Source: Mucilaginibacter hurinus
GTDB lineage: Bacteria > Bacteroidota > Bacteroidia > Sphingobacteriales > Sphingobacteriaceae
DNA: 64,000 bases
Direction of reading: 5' to 3'
NCBI RefSeq assembly: GCF_003324525.1
Contig: NZ_QGDC01000004.1
Location: forward strand, 124,001 to 188,000
The notes beneath the pieces were generated by a model, which did not search any database, was not told the origin of the DNA, and saw nothing but the letters and a program-made list of their open reading frames with translations. Position 1 is the first letter of the stretch. Each line of letters begins with the position of its first letter. Positions 45,018 through 52,871 of the stretch are shown here, in pieces. The position numbers and the translations under genes were made by a program.

Positions 45018-47378
45018 TTAAAACCTGAAGGTTACATTTCCTAACACCGCTCTTGTGCGCATCGGCTCGATAGTGCTCCACCCTTTATAATATTGTTTAT
45101 CGGTTAAGTTATCAACTTTAACAGATACAGTAAACGCTTTAACAGCATATGACACTGAAGCATTTAAAACGGTGTATGCAGGCAAGGCGAAATCTCCTGT
45201 TGTCGCCCGGCTAAGTATGAGGTTTTTGCTGGCATAGTTACCACCGAAGCCAAAACCTAAGCCTTTTGCCGCGCCCCGCGGTATAAAGTAGCTTAACCAT
45301 GCGTTAACTAAATGCTGCGGCCCTGCGCCTTCGGGTCTCTTGCCTAAATAATCAGCTACATCGGTTTGTACAACTTTGCTGCTGTTGCGGCTATAGCCTG
45401 CTATTATATTCAAGCCCTCTGCCAAATTTGCTGTAACGTCAGCCTCAAAGCCGCGACTGTAATTTTTACCGTCTTGCGAATAAGTCAAATCGGGTCCTCC
45501 GCCAATTGCGCGGACAACGTTCGATACGTTTATTGAATAATAACTAAATGTGGCTACTATGCGGTTATTGTCCAATATATTTAATTTAGTACCAAATTCC
45601 AGTTGATTTGCCTGTTCCGGACTAAAAGTCACCCGTCTGTTCCCACCATCTAATCGCGGGTCTACATTCGTAAAACCGTTCATGTAGTTACCAAATATTG
45701 ATACCCGGTCTTTAATCGGCTGGTATACCAAACCAAACTTAGGCGATATATTTGTTTGTGTGTATTTACCCGACGCTACATCCTGCAGCCCGTTATCAAA
45801 ATGGCTTAAACGGGCACTTATCATGGCTAAAAAGTTAGGCGTAATGTTAATTACGTCTGATATATAGGCGGCGTAGTGTCTTTGCTGTGCGTTACTTACA
45901 GACCCGCCGGTAGCCACCAATATGCTATCAACATTCGGCACAGTCAATACACCAGAATCACCTCCTCCAATAGTTACGTCGCCTACAACACCATAGCCCG
46001 TTCCGTTATCAATATTCACCCGGTTGAAATAATCTAGTCCTATAACTACCCGATTATGCATTCCGGCAATATTAAAATCCCCATTAAAGTTCTGCTGTAA
46101 ATTGGTTGTTGTAGTTGTTGAATTTAGCTTGGTGATATAGCGTTGGAATACTGATGGGATATTAGGATATCCGGGTACGTATTGCGAAATCTCATAAAGG
46201 TAAGAATAGTAACCGTCCGACTTCGCGGTACTGCGCGACACAATTGTTTGCGACGTCCACTCGCTTGACAATTTGTAGAGCGCCTGCGCCTGCACATTAG
46301 TTACCGGATTTTTGATACTAAGGTTGTTGTTGGTATATGATAATCTGGGATTGTATCCTAAATCTTTTATGTTATCAACCTTTAACTTAGCTCCCCTATC
46401 TAAAAACAACATTGTCGGGTTAGTACCTTCAGCACTCAGTATTTCCGCGTTAAACAAAAAAGTCAGTTTGTCATTCACGTTGTAGGTCAGTGACGGGGCA
46501 AAAAAGCGGTTTTTCCTGAAGCCTTGATCCTGAAAACTGTTTTCATCATGGTAAGCTCCGTTAATACGAAGTAAAACCTTCTTTTCTTTGTCAAGCGGTG
46601 TATTAACATCAACAGTAATACGATTAAGCCCAAAACTCCCCGCAGTATAGGAAACCTCACCGCCAAATGTTTCGTAAGGACGTTTGGTTACCAAGTTAAT
46701 TAAACCGCCATAGGATATCAAGCTGCTGCCAAACAAAGTACCCGAAGGGCCTTTAAGCACTTCAATACGCTCGATGTTTGCAATATCTAAACCTCCGTTA
46801 GTTAAACCAGCCAAACCGTTCACCAAGGTTGGCTGTACCGCAAAGCCACGTAGCGAGAAATAGCCAGCACCATCGCCGCCACGTCCCGTTGATGACCAAA
46901 GCTTATCTAAGCCTGGTACATTTTTTATTGCGTCGTCAAAGTTATTGATAAGTTGCTGTTTCATTAATTCGCTTGAAACAACATTATACACCTGGGGATT
47001 TTCAAGGTTTTTAAGCGGCATACGCGCCACAAAATCACTCTCTTTGTTGATGATCTTACTATCCTTTCGTCCCTGCACAGATACTTCCTGCAAATCATTC
47101 ATGTTTTCAGTAAGCATAACTTCAATAAGTCCTTGCTGGCCGGCGGCAATTGTTACTGTTTTTTGTTGGGTTGACAAGCCAACCGCGCTAATCACAACGG
47201 TATAATTACCGGCCGGGATACGGTTAATAAGCGACTCTCCTTTTTCGTTGGTGGTGCCCCCCTTTTTTATTTCCTTTATCAAAACAGAAATACTTGATGC
47301 GGGTAGGCCATCAGACGTAGTTACAATGGTTTTTAAACTGCCTGTTTGCTGGGCAAATAATAACAGTGGGCTAATCAA
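45018..47378 (-). CDS. TonB-dependent siderophore-type receptor
   Basis: A receptor of at least 786 residues: a carboxypeptidase-regulatory-like domain (about 15-95), TonB-box-like region, plug (LRGFAVQPTLVNGLAGLTNG, IERIEVLKGPSGTLFG, GGLINLVTKRPY) and barrel, ending GNVTFRF with the terminal Phe. The plug closely matches FhuA/FoxA-type siderophore receptors, though the ligand cannot be read. The coding frame has no ATG at its start: the given end uses a TTG at 47378, which would cut the signal peptide to MISPLLLFAQQ. The frame upstream continues in an ideal signal peptide (KKLFTCTILLLISPLLLFAQ) preceded by ATA at 47409-47411, so the real start is probably 47411. Confidence 0.9.
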   Translation of the reverse strand: MISPLLLFAQQTGSLKTIVTTSDGLPASSISVLIKEIKKGGTTNEKGESLINRIPAGNYTVVISAVGLSTQQKTVTIAAGQQGLIEVMLTENMNDLQEVSVQGRKDSKIINKESDFVARMPLKNLENPQVYNVVSSELMKQQLINNFDDAIKNVPGLDKLWSSTGRGGDGAGYFSLRGFAVQPTLVNGLAGLTNGGLDIANIERIEVLKGPSGTLFGSSLISYGGLINLVTKRPYETFGGEVSYTAGSFGLNRITVDVNTPLDKEKKVLLRINGAYHDENSFQDQGFRKNRFFAPSLTYNVNDKLTFLFNAEILSAEGTNPTMLFLDRGAKLKVDNIKDLGYNPRLSYTNNNLSIKNPVTNVQAQALYKLSSEWTSQTIVSRSTAKSDGYYSYLYEISQYVPGYPNIPSVFQRYITKLNSTTTTTNLQQNFNGDFNIAGMHNRVVIGLDYFNRVNIDNGTGYGVVGDVTIGGGDSGVLTVPNVDSILVATGGSVSNAQQRHYAAYISDVINITPNFLAMISARLSHFDNGLQDVASGKYTQTNISPKFGLVYQPIKDRVSIFGNYMNGFTNVDPRLDGGNRRVTFSPEQANQLEFGTKLNILDNNRIVATFSYYSINVSNVVRAIGGGPDLTYSQDGKNYSRGFEADVTANLAEGLNIIAGYSRNSSKVVQTDVADYLGKRPEGAGPQHLVNAWLSYFIPRGAAKGLGFGFGGNYASKNLILSRATTGDFALPAYTVLNASVSYAVKAFTVSVKVDNLTDKQYYKGWSTIEPMRTRAVLGNVTFRF

Positions 47379-47504
47379 TAATAAAATTGTGCAGGTAAAA
47401 AGTTTCTTTATTTTGTTTATTTAGACCAATTACAAATAATGGCGCAAACAAAAGAAAAATTATCCGGCATTCAAAATATTTGGTTAAAAATTTAGGAATA
47501 TTAT

Positions 47505-47900
47505 TTATATGATGTTCCCCGGGTGGGTTCTGAAATAGGCTAACTTTGCCTTAAACATATCTGCCATTTTACCGGCACGCCATTTAGCTTCAGAGGCTTT
47601 TTCACCGGCAAATAACTCATCTACCGTGGCATTAAACAGCTGCAGCCATGCTTCAAAATGAGCCGATTCGATAGGGAGTTGGGCATGCGGCGGAAACGGG
47701 CGGCCAAAATATGTATACTCTTCAAGCAACACGGTTTGCCAAAACGAATACATCTTTTGCAAATGTGGTTCCCAGCTATCGCCTATCCGCTGATTGAATA
47801 CAGGCGCTAATAATGGGTGTAACTGCACTTTACTGTAAAATGTATCAACCAAAAGTTTAATGTCATCAAGTTGAAATATGTCCTGTGGCCCGTCTTTCAT
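47505..47900 (-). CDS. Group III truncated haemoglobin
   Basis: A 131-residue globin started at the ATG at 47900 (MKDGPQDIFQ); the frame extends 9 bases further only to a TTG that lies inside the promoter. It shows the group III pattern: FYSKVQLHPLLAPVFN, WEPHLQKMYSFWQTVLL, and the proximal His in ESAHFEAWLQLF, followed by TVDELFAGEKA. Such proteins bind oxygen or nitric oxide at a haem; the physiological role in Bacteroidota is not settled. A promoter and a FNR-like palindrome lie directly upstream. Confidence 0.9.
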   Translation of the reverse strand: MKDGPQDIFQLDDIKLLVDTFYSKVQLHPLLAPVFNQRIGDSWEPHLQKMYSFWQTVLLEEYTYFGRPFPPHAQLPIESAHFEAWLQLFNATVDELFAGEKASEAKWRAGKMADMFKAKLAYFRTHPGNII

Positions 47901-47906
47901 TAAATG

Positions 47907-47934
47907 CAAAGATAAGTAATACCCTTAGTGTCAA
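47907..47934 (-). promoter_or_regulatory. Promoter of the truncated haemoglobin gene
   Basis: On the minus strand TTG (47932-47934), 17 bases, then TATCTTTG (47907-47914), an exact -7 match. The start of transcription would be at about 47903, only some 3 bases before the ATG at 47900, so the mRNA would be nearly leaderless. Confidence 0.7.
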
Positions 47935-47935
47935 T

Positions 47936-47953
47936 AAATGACTGTGATCATTT
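47936..47953. promoter_or_regulatory. CRP/FNR-type palindrome upstream of the haemoglobin gene
   Basis: AAATGA-N6-TCATTT has the TGA-N6-TCA spacing of CRP/FNR-family sites. Its centre (47944.5) lies about 41.5 bases upstream of the predicted transcript start, the classical position for class II activation. The bound regulator is unknown. Confidence 0.5.
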
Positions 47954-48022
47954 AATTATTTTTAAATTTATAATATCACTCTAGATAGTAAACAAAACGT
48001 CACCAATTGCTATTTAACTACC

Positions 48023-49150
48023 ATGAAAGAAATGCCTGTCACTGTACGCCGGTCGCTTGAATTATTAGGACTTCTTGCCGCGGGCACATTATTTATCATC
48101 GGCCAAAATATCATCATGCCATTACTTATGGCATTTTTTATCAGCCTGATGCTGCTGCCCGTACTGCGTATGTTACGTAAGATTAAGATACCTGAAGCGG
48201 TGTCAATATTTTTGCTCATCCTGTTGCTGTTCGTAGTCCTGGGGCTTATTGTATGGCTTTTCTCGGCGCAGATAGGCTCGTTGATAACCGATTTTCCGCA
48301 AATAAAGCAAAATGTAAGCAAGCATCTTGACGCTTTAAGCAAGTGGATAGCCGAAAAATTTGATTATTCGGCTACAGAACAGTTGAAATTTATAGATGAG
48401 CAAAGTAACAGCCTGCTAAGCTCCACTGGTAACATTTTAAGCGGGGCCGCAAACTCTGTAACTGGCTTACTGTTATTTTTTGGACTAATACCTATATATA
48501 TATACCTGATACTGCTATACAAAAACCTGCTTATTCGCTTTGTTTTTATGTGGTTTGATGCCGAACAGCATAAAAGTGTGGAAGAAGGTATGCGTGCCAC
48601 TGAAGGAATTATAAAAAGCTACCTTATCGGTTTGCTGATACAAATAACCTACATCACCGTTTTATTAGGCGGAATACTTTTCCTTTTCGGTATAAAGCAT
48701 GCCTTACTTATAGGTATTATTTTCGCCTTTTTAAACCTCATCCCCTATCTGGGCGCTTTAATAGGTAATATTTTGGGTGTGCTGATAACATTGGCATCTT
48801 CTCAGGAGATATCTGATATAATTATTGTGTTGGCTACCATTGCGGTGGTGCAGTTTTTGGATAACAACATTTTAATGCCCCGCATTGTGGGCTCCAAAGT
48901 AAAAATAAACGCGCTTATTGCTATAGTAGGCGTAATTGTAGCGGGCACTATGGCAGGTATATCAGCCATGTTTTTAGCGCTGCCTATGATAGCCATATTA
49001 AAAATCATTTTTGACCGCTCAGAGCAATTTAAGCAATGGGGTGTATTGCTGGGAGATGAACGGCCGCAGCAAAGCCCTATGAAAGTGCCCGCTTTCCGAA
49101 GAGGTAAAATCCCAAAGGAGCCTACCACGCAAAAGCCTATTGGTCATTAG
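48023..49150 (+). CDS. AI-2E family transporter (PerM/TqsA-like)
   Basis: A 375-residue membrane protein with about eight helices. It begins with two hydrophobic helices (GLLAAGTLFIIGQNIIMPLLM, ISLMLLPVLRMLRK), has a soluble middle part (KQNVSKHLDALSKWIAEKF) and the C-terminal family region GIIFAFLNLIPYLGALIGNILG, QFLDNNILMPRIVGSKVKIN and VIVAGTMAGISAMFLALP. The family includes autoinducer-2 exporters and many members that export other compounds or ions; no specificity can be assigned. It is divergent from the haemoglobin gene. The C-terminal tail is polar. Confidence 0.9.
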   Translation: MKEMPVTVRRSLELLGLLAAGTLFIIGQNIIMPLLMAFFISLMLLPVLRMLRKIKIPEAVSIFLLILLLFVVLGLIVWLFSAQIGSLITDFPQIKQNVSKHLDALSKWIAEKFDYSATEQLKFIDEQSNSLLSSTGNILSGAANSVTGLLLFFGLIPIYIYLILLYKNLLIRFVFMWFDAEQHKSVEEGMRATEGIIKSYLIGLLIQITYITVLLGGILFLFGIKHALLIGIIFAFLNLIPYLGALIGNILGVLITLASSQEISDIIIVLATIAVVQFLDNNILMPRIVGSKVKINALIAIVGVIVAGTMAGISAMFLALPMIAILKIIFDRSEQFKQWGVLLGDERPQQSPMKVPAFRRGKIPKEPTTQKPIGH

Positions 49151-49230
49151 TCAGTCGGTCGTTGTTCAATAGCAGATATTATCAAGCCGAAACGCTTAGC
49201 TAAAATGAATGATGATAAATGTCTATAATA

Positions 49231-49270
49231 AAAAGCGTCATGCGAAAATGATTCGCATGGACGCTTTTTT
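49231..49270. terminator. Bidirectional terminator between AI-2E and SOD genes
   Basis: AAAAGCGTC-ATGCGAA pairs with TTCGCAT-GGACGCTTTT with one bulged base and a 5-base loop, flanked by A and T runs. It lies between two convergent genes and should stop transcription from both sides. Confidence 0.88.
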
Positions 49271-49284
49271 AAAAACTTAAATTT

Positions 49285-50010
49285 TTATCGCATCCTTTCA
49301 GCGGCGGCATCCCAGTTTACAACGTTCCACCAATTCTCAATATAATCAGCGCGTTTGTTTTGATATTTCAGATAATACGCATGCTCCCAAACGTCAAGAG
49401 CCAGTATGGGCGTGCCTTTTATTTCTGCATTGTCCATCAGCGGATTATCCTGGTTCGGTGTTGAGCCTACTTTTAGCTTGTTTCCATCTTTAACCAGCCA
49501 TGCCCACCCAGAACCAAAGCGTTTAGAAGCCGCCTCACCAAATGCAGCTTTAAATTTATCTAATGAACCAAAAGAAGCATCAATTGCGTCCATTAGTTTG
49601 CCGGGCTGCACGGGCATACCGGGTGCACGCATACTGCTCCAAAAAAAATTATGGTTCCAGGCACCGCCGCCGTTATTACGAGCCTTGGCTGATAGTTTTG
49701 AGGTATTAGCAAAAAAATCTTCAACCGTGTTATACGGTATCTTCTCAGCAATAATAGCTTCATTTACAGTTTTTACATAAGCTGCGTGATGCTTGGTATA
49801 ATGTATCTCATTGGTCTGACCGTCAATATAGGGCTCTAATGCTTTATATTTAAAAGGCAAATCTATTTGCTTAAATTTCAACGGCTCAGCTGCGCTAACA
49901 GGCGTAACATCCCCGGCCAGGGTATTTGTGATAAACGAATTACTGATGCCAATGGCCGCGGTAGCGGCCAAAGTATGCTGAATGAATTTTCTGCGACTGT
50001 TGGATTCCAT
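49285..50010 (-). CDS. Exported Fe/Mn superoxide dismutase
   Basis: Started at ATG 50010 (241 residues). The N-terminus ESNSRRKFIQHTLAATAAIG has the twin-arginine pattern SRRxF-I before a hydrophobic stretch, indicating Tat export, followed by a spacer and the SOD domain. Metal ligands are visible: His in HYTKHHAAYV, His in WNHNFFW, Asp and His in ALDVWEHAYYLKY. SOD destroys superoxide; this copy would act in the periplasm. A longer frame to 50103 exists but the twin-arginine start is preferred. Whether Fe or Mn is used cannot be told. Confidence 0.93.
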   Translation of the reverse strand: MESNSRRKFIQHTLAATAAIGISNSFITNTLAGDVTPVSAAEPLKFKQIDLPFKYKALEPYIDGQTNEIHYTKHHAAYVKTVNEAIIAEKIPYNTVEDFFANTSKLSAKARNNGGGAWNHNFFWSSMRAPGMPVQPGKLMDAIDASFGSLDKFKAAFGEAASKRFGSGWAWLVKDGNKLKVGSTPNQDNPLMDNAEIKGTPILALDVWEHAYYLKYQNKRADYIENWWNVVNWDAAAERMR

Positions 50011-50107
50011 AGCTGCTTGTTTTAGTTTGTTCGAAATTACATATTTATCCCTAACAACATCAGCATGTAACAGATGTTTTAACATAGCGGCATAGGCGGG
50101 CATAAAG

Positions 50108-50623
50108 CTATTTCAACGCCGCCGCCATCCTGTTCAGCTGCCATATGTGTCTTTGGTTATGGTAAGTAACAAAGGTTAACGCTTCATACCTGGTAAGGTA
50201 TTCAGGCCCGGGCTTAAATGAGGTACACGTTTTACTAAGATCAACACTTTTAACCAGTGCCGATAAATCTTCCCGGGCGTTTATAAGCGATGTAATCAAA
50301 CCGCCCCGGTCATAATCCTTTATATCGGGCAGCACAAATTCCGGCGACTCCATGTGTATGCTATAGTTTAAAAAATCTTCTTTTATCTGGGCGGCGTATT
50401 CATCAGTCTGCCTATGAGTATCCTTAACCGGCCCGTTCAGCATATCAATAAACCCGGTTGTCACCTTATGCACATGGGCCGCCATCTGGCCGGGCGTCCA
50501 GCTACCTTCATAAGGTATAATATTCACCTCGTTGTCTGAAAAAGTTGATAGCAGGTTTATCAGGTCATCCATTGTGCTATCAAATACTGCTATCAAAGGC
50601 GCTGCTTCAATTTGTTTATTCAT
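50108..50623 (-). CDS. DinB/YfiT family protein
   Basis: A 171-residue putative metal-binding four-helix protein of the DinB/YfiT superfamily. Conserved His positions are visible in TPGQMAAHVHKVTTGF and in the C-terminal HNQRHIWQLNRM, which together form the usual three-His metal site. Members include thiol transferases and DNA-damage-induced proteins with mostly unknown substrates. It ends 97 bases upstream of the SOD start codon on the same strand, and its start is divergent from the dehydrogenase gene at 50820. The 196 bases between 50623 and 50820 hold nothing I can identify. Confidence 0.82.
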   Translation of the reverse strand: MNKQIEAAPLIAVFDSTMDDLINLLSTFSDNEVNIIPYEGSWTPGQMAAHVHKVTTGFIDMLNGPVKDTHRQTDEYAAQIKEDFLNYSIHMESPEFVLPDIKDYDRGGLITSLINAREDLSALVKSVDLSKTCTSFKPGPEYLTRYEALTFVTYHNQRHIWQLNRMAAALK

Positions 50624-50819
50624 GGCTGTGAGTTTTACTCAAATATCGGTGCTATTCAAATCTGCAAAAAGGTATAAACGCGACCATATAGGGGGTAATT
50701 TAGGACAAAATATCGCTGATACAGACTTCAATGCGTAACTAAAATTATATTTACTTTCTTAAAACTATAATATTTTATTAAGTGTTGCCTATATATCAAA
50801 CCACAAAAAACTAACAGTT

Positions 50820-51983
50820 ATGAAGGCAGCAGTATTTCACAAACCAGGCGATATCAGTGTTGACAATGTTGACGATCCACGAATTGAGGATCCGGGAGAT
50901 GTTATATTGCGTGTTACCTCAACCGCTATTTGCGGTTCAGACCTCCACATTCTTAGCGGCGGTGTGCCACAGGCTTCAGACATGGTTATGGGCCACGAGT
51001 TTATGGGCATTGTTGAAGAGGTTGGCGCGGATGTAAAAAAATTAAAAAAAGGCGACAGGGTTGTAGTTCCATTCCCTATTGCGTGCGGTCATTGCTTTTT
51101 TTGTACCCATAATGCATCGCCTTCATGCGAAAACTCAAATTATAAACACTATGGTCCCAATGGCGACCTGCTTGATCAAAAAGGCGCGGCGTTATTTGGC
51201 TATACAGACCTTTACGGCGGTTACTCCGGCGGGCAGGCAGAATATGTGCGCGTGCCTTACGCCGATATAAGCCCGCGTATAGTGCCGGATAATATGACAG
51301 ATGAGCAGGTGCTTTTTTTAACAGATATTTTCCCTACCGGATGGTCGGCCATTGACTGGGCTCAGCTTAAAGGCGGTGAAACCGTTGCCATTTTTGGCTC
51401 AGGACCTGTAGGCTTAATGGCACAAAAAGCCGCCTGGATAAACGGCGCGGGAAGGGTAATAGCGATAGACGTGCTGAATTACAGGTTAGACAAAGCACGC
51501 AGCGTAAATAAGGTTGAAACACTTAATCCGCATGAGGTAGACGTAGTAGAAGCCATAAGGCAAATGACAGGCGGTCGTGGCGCCGATGTTTGCGTGGATG
51601 CTGTTGGTTTTGAGCCGGAGCGTAATTTTTTAGAAAAAGTGAAAGCCGCCGTTAACTTTGAGGCGGGCAGTATGAAGGTGCTGGATATGGCTTTCAAGGC
51701 TGTGCGCCGTAGCGGCACCGTTACTATAGTAGGAGTTTACGGCACGCCTTATGATAACTTCCCATTGCACCGGATGTTTGATAAAGGCTTAACTATACGC
51801 CAGGGACAAGCACCGGTTTTAAATTACATTGATCACCTCATTAATCTTGTAAAAGAAGAAAAAGTAGTGCTTGACGACATTATCAGTCATACTTTACCTC
51901 TTAGTGAAGCTGCACGCGGCTATGAAATGTTTGAGAAAAAGGAAGATGATTGTGTGAAAGTGGTATTAAAACCGGGAATGTAG
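50820..51983 (+). CDS. Zinc-dependent alcohol dehydrogenase family protein
   Basis: A 387-residue medium-chain dehydrogenase. It has the catalytic zinc ligands (AICGSDLHIL, GHEFMGIVEEVG), the structural zinc cysteines in CGHCFFCTHNASPSCEN, and the NAD-binding loop VAIFGSGPVGLMAQKAA. The overall pattern resembles the glutathione-independent formaldehyde dehydrogenase-like group, which acts on alcohols or aldehydes with NAD. It is the first of three same-strand genes (with the SDR and FAD-Rieske protein), about 40 bases before the SDR. The true substrate is not known; a stress-related role is possible. Confidence 0.92.
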   Translation: MKAAVFHKPGDISVDNVDDPRIEDPGDVILRVTSTAICGSDLHILSGGVPQASDMVMGHEFMGIVEEVGADVKKLKKGDRVVVPFPIACGHCFFCTHNASPSCENSNYKHYGPNGDLLDQKGAALFGYTDLYGGYSGGQAEYVRVPYADISPRIVPDNMTDEQVLFLTDIFPTGWSAIDWAQLKGGETVAIFGSGPVGLMAQKAAWINGAGRVIAIDVLNYRLDKARSVNKVETLNPHEVDVVEAIRQMTGGRGADVCVDAVGFEPERNFLEKVKAAVNFEAGSMKVLDMAFKAVRRSGTVTIVGVYGTPYDNFPLHRMFDKGLTIRQGQAPVLNYIDHLINLVKEEKVVLDDIISHTLPLSEAARGYEMFEKKEDDCVKVVLKPGM

Positions 51984-52025
51984 ACGGTATTGACGCAAAT
52001 AAAGCAAGAACTTAAAAATTGAACA

Positions 52026-52823
52026 ATGGAAAACAATAAGTATGCATTAATAACCGGTGCCACAGAAGGCATTGGATTGGAGTTGGCAAAATTATTTGCC
52101 GCGGATAAATATAACCTGGTTATTGTAGCGCGTGATCAGCAGCAACTGGCTAATACAGCGGTTCAATTACGCCAGCAAGGCATCGACGTAGTTACGGTTG
52201 TTAAAGATTTGTTTAACCGCGATGAGGCATTTGCCTTATACGATGAAGTAAAAAGTAAAGGAATTGAAATAGATGTGCTGGTGAATAACGCCGGGCAGGG
52301 TGTTTACGGCCTGTTCAAAGACAACGACATTGAACGGGAACTAAATATTATAAACCTGAACATTGCATCGCTGATTATAATAACGAAATTGTTTTTAAAG
52401 GATATGGTTAGCCGTAACCAGGGTAGGATATTGCAGCTTGCATCAATAGCCGGCACAGTGCCTGGCCCGTGGCAGGCAGTATATCACGGCACCAAAGCTT
52501 TTGTGTTATCATTTAGCGAAGCCATACGTAACGAACTAAAAGACACTAACATTACTGTTACAGCGCTGCTGCCGGGTGCCACAGATACTGCATTTTTTGA
52601 CAAAGCCGGCATGCTTGAAGCAAAGATTGCGCAAGACCGTGAGGCCATGTCAGATCCGGCGGACGTTGCCAGGGATGGATATGAAGCGCTGATGGCGGGT
52701 AAGGACAAAGTAGTATCCGGCTTTAAAAACAAAGTGATGGTTGCAATGGGTAACGTTACCCCTGACACGGCAGCCGCTGAAATGATGAATCAGCAACAAA
52801 AACCTGCAGACTTAGATAAGTAA
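52026..52823 (+). CDS. Short-chain dehydrogenase/reductase (SDR)
   Basis: A 265-residue classical SDR. The coenzyme loop TGATEGIGLELAK, the NNAGQG motif, catalytic Ser in LQLASIAG and the YxxxK pair in YHGTKAFVLSF are all present. The family acts on alcohols, ketones and related substrates with NAD(P). It starts 42 bases after the ADH gene and ends 8 bases before a hairpin terminator. The C-terminal tail (TPDTAAAEMMNQQQKP) is polar and probably flexible. Confidence 0.93.
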   Translation: MENNKYALITGATEGIGLELAKLFAADKYNLVIVARDQQQLANTAVQLRQQGIDVVTVVKDLFNRDEAFALYDEVKSKGIEIDVLVNNAGQGVYGLFKDNDIERELNIINLNIASLIIITKLFLKDMVSRNQGRILQLASIAGTVPGPWQAVYHGTKAFVLSFSEAIRNELKDTNITVTALLPGATDTAFFDKAGMLEAKIAQDREAMSDPADVARDGYEALMAGKDKVVSGFKNKVMVAMGNVTPDTAAAEMMNQQQKPADLDK

Positions 52824-52830
52824 ACACCTG

Positions 52831-52862
52831 CCACCCCCGCTTGCCGGGTGTGGCTTATTTTT
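52831..52862 (+). terminator. Intrinsic terminator/attenuator between SDR and FAD-Rieske genes
   Basis: CCACCCCCG-CTTGC-CGGGTGTGG (52831-52853) is a 9-bp stem with one mismatch, followed by CTTATTTTT. It stands 8 bases after the SDR stop and 9 bases before the ATG of the next gene, so it may also reduce or regulate read-through. Confidence 0.7.
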
Positions 52863-52871
52863 AACCGCAAT

